Part shown: in pieces, positions 13,001 to 24,802 of the stretch
How positions within the stretch are numbered: position 1 is the stretch's first letter
Layout of the letters: each line of letters begins with the position of its first letter
Source: Adiantum capillus-veneris
Lineage: Eukaryota; Streptophyta; Polypodiopsida; Polypodiales; Pteridaceae
Direction of reading: 5' to 3'
Length of the DNA: 64,000 bases
NCBI GenBank assembly: GCA_014529385.2
Contig: CM043960.1
Location: 71,997,910-72,061,909 of the forward strand
Notes under the pieces: model-generated
Seen by the model: the letters and a program-made list of their open reading frames with translations, nothing else
Database searches by the model: none
What the model was told of the DNA's origin: nothing
Translations under genes and position numbers: made by a program

Positions 13001-16000
13001 GAGTATATTCCTGGAGAACCACAGGCAATTTTAGATCATCATACCCGTCATTCGCGCCAAAAGGCTTATGACAAGTACTTAATTAAATGGAAGGGCCAAT
13101 CTGAAAGGTTTGCTACTTGGGAACCAGTTAGAGCTTTGAAAGCTGAGTATCCCCACTTCATTGATGAGGACATCAATGGTTCTTAAGGGGGGAAGTATAT
13201 TATGTCCCACTCTTAGGAGAGGGGATCTAGCCAGACGCCGTCGGGATGGGCCTCCAGTGTCCGGACGCAGAGACTTCAGGCTTCTGTTTTTTTGAAAGCA
13301 AACAGGTCCCTCCAAGAACAGACAGAGCAAGACGGCGCTTCTGGATTCTACAAAGTACCTACAGTTCCTCTTCAATGAACTCTCACGAAGAGGAACTCTC
13401 ACGAAGAGGAACTCTCAGTTCCTCTTCGATGAACTCTCGTCCTCTTTGATGAACTCTCGAACATACTCTTGAGGCATCCTCCCAGTGGAACCTTCCGAAC
13501 TTGCAGAGCTTTTAGCTGTTTCTGAACTACATGTTGCCGCCTTTGTCACCTTAGATTGTTCCTCCTCCTCCAACCAGGGCTTCCTCTCAACAACCCCTCA
13601 GTCTTTTGTTCCGATCGAGGGAGTTTTCAGAAACATGGTGCAAACACCTGATTTCTACCCACTCCAACTCGCTCTACCACCGTCGTTGCCACCACCATCT
13701 GGGTATAACAGTTGGAGCCTATATACCTACCCCTATTATACTGGATTTGCACCGCATCAGCCAAAGGACATAGTAAAATTTTTTGCCTTTCCAAGCATGA
13801 GAGCAGTTTAACAACATCTATGCTCTAGGGAAACTATACTGAAGAATCAAAGATCTCTCGAGCCGCCGGTTTTCTCAAAGATAATGCTATGCAATGGTGG
13901 AGTACTATAGCTACCAAGCCGCATGCTCCAAGGACTTCACAAACTTTCAAGAATATTTTTGACCGCAGCCACATGACATCGCCATTTGAAGCGCAGCATC
14001 TAGCATAATGGGGTAACCTGAAAATGCTTGCCACGGAAACCATGGAAGACTACAACCAAACCTTCGATGTTTATCTTCTGATGTCTTTCTTCAAGCTAAT
14101 AACCTTGGAAGGACAGCGCAAACGCTATACCATTAGACTGCCATCACCTCTACAAGAATATTGTTTGTTTAAACAAGTTTCTACTATGTCAGAGCTTATG
14201 GACCATGCTACGGTCGGCTACAAGCTTATGAAAGGAAGATTGGATTTTGTTACGAAAGATCAACCGACAAACACTCGAAATTCTCAACAACAACGCACAA
14301 ATTCTAGAGATTCTCGTGACAATTCGATTCAACCCACAAGACCTCGTTTGACACTTCGCCAACGAGAAACTCTACAACAAGAAGGCAAATGCTTTGAATG
14401 TTTCGAGACGGGGGACACCTTCTATGTATGTCCTATAAGCTGTCACAAAGTGATGACGTGGCATGACCAAACGTGCAGGAAACGGTCGAGAGGACAAGGG
14501 AATTGAACCCAGAAAGTGTGGCTGAGGGGCCTAAAACAAAAGAGAGTTAGGGTTTCTATTAAACCTAGCCCTACCAACTTATGGAGCACCGACCATGTCA
14601 CGTGCGCACAACAGTTAAGCCATGGGGACAAGCTTTTGCTAGAGTTCTCGGTCAGTCCTAGTTTAGCATAGGTGTCACAAAGTGATGACGTGGCATGTCC
14701 ACCCAAACGAACCCCAGTGGAAACTGACAGATTAAATGAAATATCGAAAGGGGCGTCAGACTTTGGGGCCAATACCTCTAGGCACGGAACTACGTCGGGC
14801 CGTGTCGTCTCTCTCTCTCTTGTGATTAAGTTTATTAAGTGGTTTTCAGCTTCTCTCACGTGCGCCAAATTCCCGACTTGCGGTGTCCAAGTCTCTTACA
14901 GTGGTATCAAAGCGCAGTTGATTTTCCTTCTATAGAGAATCCGATCCCTTCTACCGCAACACACATGGATTCAATTGACGGATCCCGCAAGGATCAAACT
15001 AATACACCTGACAACTCAGGTTCGGGTGGAAATACGAAAGACTCGAATGGACGATGACCACCTTCTGTCGACACGAAAGAGGAGTACGGACCCCCTCCGC
15101 CCACGGAATATGAACAAATGGAGATGCAACGTCAACAACAGGTTGATGCATGTGCTCGGCAAATGCTCCAGTGCTCAAACGATCCTCAGTATGTGAAATT
15201 TTTGAGCAAGCACCAGATCCACCAAATGCATTCTCGATGGCGTACGGCCATCAATTCACCTTTGAACCAAGCTTTGAAGAACACACATATTTTGCGGGTA
15301 TATTCGGAGGAAGAATTTGATGAAGCAGTAGAAAGACGAGTCAGCCGACTATTCAAGAAGCAACTGAGGAGACACAGTCGAGCAGTAGACTACCCTGGAT
15401 ACTTGGGTCACAAGTCTACTTTTGCAAATGCACGAAAGTCAAAGAATTTACTTTAAGAGGAAGCATTTTTACAGAGCCAACCACTATGACTTTCTCGAGG
15501 ATAAGGGCAAGAAGACCAAAGATTTCAAGGAGGGTGGACAAGCCCTAAAGTTTGACATTTTTTCGGGCTTCCGAGATACTCATAAGGCCCTCACTTTCAT
15601 CCAACAGTATAATGCGAAGAAAAGTGAATTTTTCCTATCTGAGATACACTTTTTGGGACACATTGTCTCGGCAGCAGGAGTGCAGATGGACCCGGCCAAG
15701 ATAGAGACTATCAGTAATTGGCCCGATTAAAAGAATGTCCATGAAGTTAGAAGCTTCTTGGGCTTGTGTTCGTACTACAGGCGGTTCATTAGAAAGTTTG
15801 CAGAGGTGCTTTCCCTTTGCATATGTTGACACACAAAGGAGTCCTTCTCTCGTGGGGATCCACAGAGGTGACTGCCTTTTAGACATTGAAAGAGAAATTG
15901 ACTACAGGACCAGTTTTGACTTTGTCCGACTTGCAAAAGTCATTTGAAGTATATTGTGATGCTTGTGGTCGTAGTCTGGGTGCGGTCTTAATGCAAGAAG

Positions 16001-19000
16001 GCCATGTCATTGCCTACGAAAGCCAATTGTTTTCAAGGCCGGAATTGACAGCACAGATTTATAAGAAAGAGCTTTTGGCGGTTATCCATGCTCTTACTCA
16101 GTGGCGACATTACCTGCTCAGAGCGGATTTTGATGTCTTCACAGACCATCGAAGTTTACACTACTGTTTGTCACGAGATTTTGCACATATTTTCACTCAG
16201 ATACGGAATGGGGAGGTAGTAGCGGGATATTTCATTCGGGATGGCTACTTGATGAAGAAAACCATGTTGTGCGTTACACAACCTTTGAGGGAAAAGGTTA
16301 TGACTGTTGCTAAATTGGCTTTATCTTACAGAAAAATAATTCTAAATGAATTACTGGATTTATAAGTGAGAGGGTTTTCTCGCTTGGAACACCAAGGAAA
16401 AATAATTCTAAATGAATTATTGGAATTTTAAGTGAGAGGGCTTTTCTCACTGGAGACATCCGAGTACAGAGTATTCCTAGTGCGTCATTTAAAGTAATGA
16501 CGAGAACACTGAGAACGGGAATATCTGTAAGGCCAGCAGGAACGGGTACTTCTGATGCATCACATCGGATGGGTGACAGGGAGCATCGGAAAGAGGTATC
16601 CGACCATCCGGGAACGGACATCTCTGATGCGTCATAGGATGGGTGACATAGAGCATCGTGAAGGAGATTGTACCATATGTTCGGTAGGAAAGGACTAGGT
16701 GATGGGTATTCCTGATGCGTCACAAGGTGGGTGACGGGTGCATCGAAAAGGGAATATCCATAGTCGGGAGGAAATTCCGAACTGTGTTAGAATTGTGCAC
16801 AAGGGAAAGCAAGCACTTGAATGAAGATGGGTTTAGAGGAAACTTTGAGGAAAAACAGATGCTTTCTGAGAAAGAGGGATTGCTTTTCGGGAAAGCGGAT
16901 GCTTTCTCGCGAGGAAGTCTATGTCTGCATTGCAACTGTGCATGTGATTGCATCCAGGGACGCCTGGGAAGTGCTGTGAAAGCATTGTTTTTAACTTATA
17001 AGGTTTTATTGAGTTTTTGGACAAATTCAGACTATTTTTAAAGGTGACCGACCGCCCACTTAATAAGTGGGCAGCCATCTGATAAATAAGGCAACAGATC
17101 AGCCAACGTTTTCTCTCTCTCTTTTTCTGGCAGAGCAACGAAAAAAAAAATTATTTATTAAAAAAAAAAATTTAAAAGGCCGCAATCTCTACGCAAGCAG
17201 CTATTCGTGCCCGTGGCTAGGAGCTATAAAAGCATCACATGCCCTTACTCACAGAGGAAGACCAATCTTTGCAAGGAGGAGATGCTACTGCAGATTTCAG
17301 CCGTAAAGAAGACGTTGCCGGTGATGCCCATGGCTGCCCCAAGTGTACCAGATGTCGCCAAGACCCAGTGCGCGAGTTCCCTCGCGAAGAAGTGCCTACG
17401 GAGCGTGTTTCCATCGCGAGAAGTTGCTGGTTTTCTCTGTTTTCAGCCCATAAACGTCGTAGACGGGGCTGATCTACGAGAAGGAACCCGAGAACACACC
17501 TCTTCTGTGTGTAAGATTGGAAGAGAGGATTTTCTATGTAGAGATCTCTTCCGGGGAATTGTTTTTCGAGAAACGAGTTGCGTTTCGAGCATCGAGACTT
17601 TGAAGGTAACGTTTTCATGTTATGATCTCTGAGTATTTGTTTGCAGGTGTACTTCCTCTTAGTGAGGGAGTAGGAGCAGAGGAAGGTATGAGCCTCTGCA
17701 GGAGAAAAGCGCTCTGAGGAACTAGAGCCAGATCAGCCCAAGGGTTTCGTACCCGAGTTTGGGAAGTAGATCCACAGATTGGAGAGAGGTAGTCTCTCAA
17801 GTTGTGATCCGGAAGTTGGGATTCCCAAGTAAGGACTTCGTGTCCGGGAAAGCAGAGTTGTTCTGCAGGAAGAGGACTCTGGAAAGAGAGTTGGAAAAGA
17901 GTTGCAGGGATGCCATGCCCTGAGTCTGAAAGGTGAGATCCAGAGGCGAGAACCTTGATTCTCGAGGAATTGGAATAAGGAACGGAAGTTCCTTGGAATA
18001 GGGTTTTGCCCTAGGAATCGGAAGCTGAGGCTTCCGGGAACCATCAAGTCTTATTCTAGAACGAACGTGGTAATACGTTCGGTTCAAGTGCTTGTATAGA
18101 CGTCTACACAGTAATAAAGATACTATTACGGGGGGGGGGGAGTCCATCTTCCGGTCCCCAGTACTGTGTCGATCTTCTCACTTTATCTCTCTCTCTATCT
18201 ATTTCTCTCTATATCCTTTGGCTTCAATATTAAGTGATAAATTTTATTTATCCGAGTATATTTTATATTGCTATGCGCTCCCGTTGGTGACAATGACCAA
18301 TGCCACTATCCACCTTTTACGGGTCACCGCGGCATTGCTACCACCTTAAAAGGTGTAGAGAGATACTTCTTTTGGCCGAGACTCAAGAAGGACGTGGACG
18401 ATTTTGTACGCAATTGCTTGGTATGCCAGAAGGTCAAGTTTGACAGGCATAAAGCACAAGGATTGTTACAGCCTTTGCCCATACCCACCCGCTCCTAGGA
18501 AAGTATTGCAATGGATTTCATTTTTGATCTCCCAAGAACACAGAGTGGTCACGATGATATCTGGACTATTATTGACAGATTTAGCAAGCAAGCTCATTTC
18601 ATTCCAGTGACAACAGTCAAGCCAGATAACTTAGCGAGACTGTTTGTGGCCCAGATCTTCAGATTACATGGCATGCCTCAGACAATTGTCTCCGACAAGG
18701 ACCCCAAATTCACCAGTTTGTTTTGGAAGGCTATTTGGGAGAACATTGGCACGCGCTTGTAGTTCTCGTCATCTTTCCACCCGCAGACAGATGAGCAATC
18801 TGAGATTAAAAATTCAGTCGTCCTGGATTTGTTGAAGTCTTCTTCGTTGGATTCGAAGACTACATGGGAAAGGTTTTTACCTTTGGTGGAATATACCTAC
18901 AGAAACACGATTAACTCTTTGATGGGGAAGGTGCCATTTGAGATTATTGAATTTGTTACGAAGGTTCCACCCTTCCTTAGCACGAAAGATAACATCGCGA

Positions 19001-22000
19001 TTTGAAATTGAAGGAGAGATATTGGGTGCTCTTACGTTCTGAAAAGGCACGCCTGAAAAAGAAAAAGGGAAAGGAGCGGCTTTTTGGCAAGCTTCGCATG
19101 AGATACTATAGACCTTTCCAGATTTTCCAAAAAGATAAATGATGTCTCCTTTGGACTGAAGCTGCCCGATACTTGGAGAATTCACAATGTTTTTCATGTG
19201 AGTCTCTTGAAGCCTTTTGAAGGCGATGTGCCCGATGATGGGGAGCCAGGTGAGCAACACAAAGTGGAGGAAAACGAGTAGATACTCATTCCAGAACAGA
19301 TATTGACATAGAAAGATAGAGGGTAAAGCGATAAGACGGTTCTTGGTTAAATTCAAGACCTACTCCGCATTGGATGCGAAGTGAATGGAGGAGGAGGACC
19401 TAGCACATACTCCTCAGGTTGTGAATCTTTACTTTGAAGCATTTGGTTTAGCATAGTCTATTCTAAATGGAACCCCGAACTCAGCTTGGGCGGAATCTGG
19501 TGCAGCGGGTATGCACAAGAGGGGAGTCGCTCAGCTCCTTTGTCAACAAATTGCCTCGATTTTTGATACTATAGTCACTGATGTCTATTTGAGTTTCAGG
19601 GATACTGTGAGATGACAGTATTCTCCTGTAATGACTATATGAACTGGAATTCCCAATAATATGATACTGACTTGTTCTCGACTTGTTTAAGTGCACGAAC
19701 TGATAGACGAAATGACTGCAGCATTTCGGTCTGAAAGATCTCAATAGACGTGATTGCAATAGAGATTAGTTAATCGGACATCTATCAGGTCCCGAGTGGA
19801 TCTAGATGCGATTGCTAAATACGTTGTCGATTGATCACGGTCTGAGATCCGAATTAATTTTGAATGTGATTTGTCATGTGATGTCCTGTGATGTCAAGTG
19901 ATATCCTGTGATGTCGTGTGATGTGAATGTCGATTGGTACATGTGCTAGATGTGTGTTTCTAGTGCGTCGGCACTAACAGTCAGTGTCTGCTAAGACAGT
20001 TTATGGCCTCTGTCTGTTTTGCAGGTGTAATCAAGGGTGATTACAATGCTTTCAAGAGGGAGGTATGTCACAAACTGGTGACATGGCTGCCCTATACAGT
20101 TGGTGACGTGGCTGCCCTGTACACACACACCCGCCCCGGGAAAGCTGGCCGAAATGGTGACGTGGCAGATTTCGCGTTGTAGGCTGACGTGGCACTGCCG
20201 TGCAGACCCCCATAAATCACGCCGCAAAAAGCGTTGGCAGGCAGTACAGAAATTCCAGCTTTTTGCTATGAGAAAAAGCAGGGAAATTTTTACGCAAAGC
20301 TTGAAGGGAAAAATTCTACGCAAGTTGCTTTATTTTGCAAAGCTTGTGAGATAAAATTGCTTTATTTTAGGCTTTTGATTTTGAAGCTTTTGGGGCTTTG
20401 CTTTTAGCATCCCTTGTAACCTTTATAATGAACCCAAGGGAGCTCCCTCTACAGAGCATCTTGATGTAGAGTTTGAAAGCGAGCACCCGCCGGAGTTGTA
20501 CTTTGCTCGAAGATTAATATAAAAAGAAATACCAAAAGGGGCGCCAGTCTTTGGGGCCAATACCTCATGGAACTCTGTCGGGTCGTGTCGAATCAATTGT
20601 GAACTGTTTTGAAGTGAATTTGTGCTGTGTCGTGGTAGAATCTTGACTTGGAGTGTCCAAGTCTGTTGCAGGTGTACATTGAAATGGGAATTCCTATAAT
20701 AAATATGTTACTTGTGCTCTCTCATGTGTATAATTTAAGTTTTCAACAAAATGACTGCAGCATTTTGTCTAGTCACCTAAGGGGTGATGTGAATGTGATA
20801 GTGACGAGATTTAGTAGATCAAGACATCCATGAAAAGATTAGGGCTAATGGCTTTTGGGTGCAAAGCTTTTCTGGTAGTAGCTTTTGGGAGACGCAGCTT
20901 TTGGGGGCCTCTTGTATTGTTCATAAGCGTCCCAAGTCCTCACTCTTGGCACATTAGCTTGGGAGCATTGCCAAAGAGGACCCTCGGACATCGTACTTTT
21001 GTGAAACAATAATAAAGAAATACCAAAAGGGGCACCTGTCTTTGGGGCCAATGCATCTTGGCTTGAAACTTCGCAGTGTTGTATCCACTCTCCTCCTCTC
21101 TCTCTCTCCCTCTATTCATGTTTATTCACTTACTTGCAATTTTCTCCCGTGTGTTGCTGTAGATCTTTGGCTTGGAGTGTCCAAGTCTATTACACTCATA
21201 AGCTACTACATGGCTCTCTCATTAAGACCGCACCCAAACGCTTCCACAAGCATCACAGTAAACCTCAAAAGATTTCTGCAAGCCTGGTAGAATCAATACT
21301 GACCCAATAGTCACCTTCTACTTGAGCGGCTCAAATGCCACAATCTGTGGAGATTCCCAAGTGAATAGTACCATTTTCTCAGTCAAGGTATATGAAAAGA
21401 CGAAGCAATCTCCGCAAGCTCCTTGCTTAACCGCATATAGTAGGAGCACAAGCCCAAGAAGCTCCTCAAATCATGCACAATCCGCAATGTAAGCCAACTG
21501 CAAATAGCCTCTAACTTTCATTGGATCCATACTAACACCCTAGGATCAAACAATGTGTCCCAAGAAGTGTATTATTGGCAAAAAGAACTTACTCTTTCTT
21601 TCCATTGATCACCAATATGTATTCCCACTGTCAAAGGTGGCAACGGAAGATGCAATGAAGACAAGAATTTGCTAATGATCCGGTGGACACCTCGACTCCA
21701 ATCTAGAACAACTGCAATGCCACACACATGAACAAGGCACACCTGTGGAGAAAAGAAATCATTGAGGTAGAAAGAGACAAGACATCTAAGAATGAGAGAG
21801 AGAGAGAGAGATCTCTCTGGGAAAGGTTCTCCATGTTGATAACAAGCTGCTCATACAAGTGACCAAGGGTGGTCCCGTATAGATCTGACATGCCCTATGG
21901 ACAAGACCCGAGGTACACACAACTGCGACTAATACTGACACTGCCAACTGCTCCTAAACATGAGACCACTGACATGGCCTCAGCATGGGTTGCCCTAACC

Positions 22001-24745
22001 TCTTGAGAAAGAGCGACTCTCGCGGGGATCACTCTTAGCAAGAGGCTGATCTGAAGGAAGAAGAAACCGGATCAGGGTTGCCCTATGGTGTGGCTTCCAG
22101 CTGACGAACACGGATCTGCTCCTCCCCTATGCCTGCACCAAGATGGAGGTGCTCTGCATCTACATGATCATAGCGCCTCCATGCATCTGTCCTGAGAAGG
22201 AAAAGCGTGAAGCTAATCCCCTGTTGCCCGTCAACTGTTGGTGGTGTTGCCTTGCTCCAAGGGCTGCCAAATGCTAGAAGAAGGGTGCTGAAAAACGCCA
22301 ACTGACTGCCCTATGCTCACCTTGCGGCTGCCCCCCAAGTGGTGCCCTGCAACCTCTGGCTTGTGCACCACACTGCCTCTGGGAACCCCCCTCCCCTACA
22401 TACATACCACCATAGAGGCAAGTCGGCCAGATCCATGGCAGCCCCCACGACAGAGAGGAGGGAAATAAGGAACAGAAAGCACCAAAGGCCCTATGGGCAA
22501 TAAGAAAAATACTGGCAAGGCTAGGAAAACTACTCCCAGCCTGTAGCAGCCTCACGACCATGGAACCAAGCCAAAACCCAAGGCTAAACATAGCTAGACA
22601 TATCCCGACATGAAAAACCTACCTCTCATTGGAAGGGCACAGCCACAAAACAGCCCCCACTCCCAACCACCTGTCCCCGACCGACTAGACGAATCGAGAG
22701 AGATGTTTGGACTCTGTAACACCCACAACGCTTTGAACACTCATGTCATATTTTCTTGATGCTCTTTTTTGGTCTTGGAGAAAACAATGATGGCATCACA
22801 GAATGTGACCACATGTTGTCTATGCTCGGGAAAGTCCATCATCCTATTGAACATTGCAAGAGCATTTGTGAGGCCAAAAGGCATCACCAAAAACTCGTAT
22901 AATTCGAAGAATTTTCTAAACATCATCTTGTATACATCTCCAAGAGCTATCCTAATCTCATGACAACGACTTTTAAGATCGACTAAAACAAGAACCTTGT
23001 AATCTATCAAGTATATCACTAATCCTGGGTATTGGAAACCTGTTCTTGATGTAATCTTATTAAGAGCCCTTTAGTCTATACATATCTTTCTTTTGCACAA
23101 GTAGCACTACTGAACAAAAAGGCAAAGGACTCTCCTGCATCAAGCCCTTCTCTTGAAGATCGTTGACTTGGCTCATGATTTCTTCCTGTTAAGCTCTACT
23201 CACAAGAAGAAATCATGAGTGAGCTTTGCTCACACTGTAAAGTGGTCTACCTTACAGAGTAGGCTCTACTCACTCTATGAGGTGGTCAATTTGGAGCTAT
23301 ACTCCTTGGAATCAATTCAACGGTGTTATCCTCTGGCCGCCTTGGAGGTAACTCACCACGTAAACCCATTGAGAAATAATTGGCATGAGTTGGAAGAAAA
23401 CTCCGACGCTCTGACACTTACCCCTAACAAACTTGAATCCTAAGATACACTCATAGATTTTGCAAAGATCAAGAAAGCAAAATGACTTGATTACATTAAT
23501 TTGCAAATGGCCAAGCCGATACAATAGACATAACAACTTGCCCTTCGGTTTAACATCAATGACCACATCTTTCCCTTCACTAGTCTTTAAATTAGACCAC
23601 TACATCATTCTTACCATGCCAAGGCATCCCCAAAAGCACATCACACCCTTCGAGTGGCAAAATATAGGAGTCCTCATGCCCTATGTAACCCTCGCAACGC
23701 AAGCGCGAGGCATTACCACGAGTTCATTTTTTTTTTATTTTTTTTTTTTGGGGGGGGGGTTCTTTTTGTTGGGACACCAAATTTCACTACACTTTGAGCG
23801 TCACTGATCATCTTGGTTAAATTTAGCCTGAACTCACCTATTTTATTAAGGGGGTGGCCCATCCCCTTAAATGTGGACAATGGAAACTATGGCCTTGCAC
23901 ACTAGCCAACTCACAACCAAGGAACATAACACATGTGAGCACACATGAGGAATTAGCCATGCAAGGGGAACCTGGAGCAACAAATGTATAGGACACTCTA
24001 GTTTTCATTATTCTCTCAATTCTCAGCTCTAACCATTGGGAAACGATAGCGGCCCCAAATAAGAGGAGCTAAAGCAAAAGAACTCTCAAAATCAATAGTC
24101 TGCATCAAGGCGAATCACTAGTATAAACCAAGGAAAAAATTTGGAAAGGCCTGGCACAAATTTGAAAGTGATTGGGATAAGTTTCTTCCCTCCGTCCACC
24201 CTTGTAGATGTTTTAGAGATGTTCTTGCATGAACAAAAGATCTTTGTTAGTTAATGGATTTGCATCTACGTAAAGTGTTGTTGAAACATTAGTCTCTCGT
24301 GAACAGGTTGTCCAACTGCATGAAGTCGATCCCCAAGAGCCGAACACAATAAATGACCCTTGCTTATATACACTCTGTGCAAGATGAAGCACAAAACACA
24401 TGATTGCTCTTTGGTCTATTGTTACCTGAAATTGTAAGAAGATAGAGGAAATAAACTTACCTCAAGAGTTACAAACATTGCATGGCCCATATGCAAAGCT
24501 CCAGTAACATTAGCTGGAGGCATTGCGATGACAAACGGCTCACAGTCTTTCTTTGATGAGGGTTTAAAGTAACCCTGGGATTCCCACCTGCAACAAGGTC
24601 CTTCAAAGTGAGTAGCAAGCTAAAAAGGGCCACAAAAAAGAGGCAGACTAGAGACTAACCAGTTGTAGATGCGCTCCTCTGATGAGAAATCAAAACTCTT
24701 TGCCAGTTCATTGCGAGTCTCTGCTGAACAAAGAGCTAAGGTTTG

Positions 24746-24802
<57 letters not shown>

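Larger units (their letters stand above)
14673..20670 (+). mobile_element. deleted chromovirus (Ty3/gypsy) with both LTRs and an internal insertion
   Basis: 5' LTR 14673-14900, primer site 14902-14913, gag relic 14966-15456, RT connection and RNase H 15600-16320, inserted DNA about 16320-18290, integrase 18300-18990, chromodomain-like tail to 19457, polypurine tract AAGAGGGAGGTA (20054-20065) and 3' LTR 20066-20670. The zinc knuckle, protease and catalytic RT palm are absent, so it could only have moved with enzymes from another element. Confidence 0.75.
11481..24460 (-). other. ValRS intron 3, about 13 kb, filled with gypsy elements
   Basis: Runs from GTAAGT at 24460 to an AG at 11481. It holds, left to right, a chromovirus integrase/chromodomain fragment, a gag relic, a deleted chromovirus with both LTRs and an internal insertion, an extra LTR piece and a minus-strand gypsy relic. 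About 760 bp next to exon 3 (23,700-24,460) and 300 bp next to exon 4 look like original intron, apart from a T/G homopolymer block at 23,728-23,760. Confidence 0.85.

Noticed and set aside
13485-13811. Open frame of 108 codons as a separate gene
   Set aside because: Sits between LTR remnants and leads into a gag relic; no independent evidence of a gene.
16310-16750. Tandem repeats at 16.4-16.7 kb as a CRISPR-like array
   Set aside because: Only three diverged copies, no uniform spacers, plant nuclear context.
22083-22591. Two G/C-rich open frames on the - strand
   Set aside because: No recognisable motif and they overlap each other; they lie in the unexplained insertion within the minus-strand gypsy relic.
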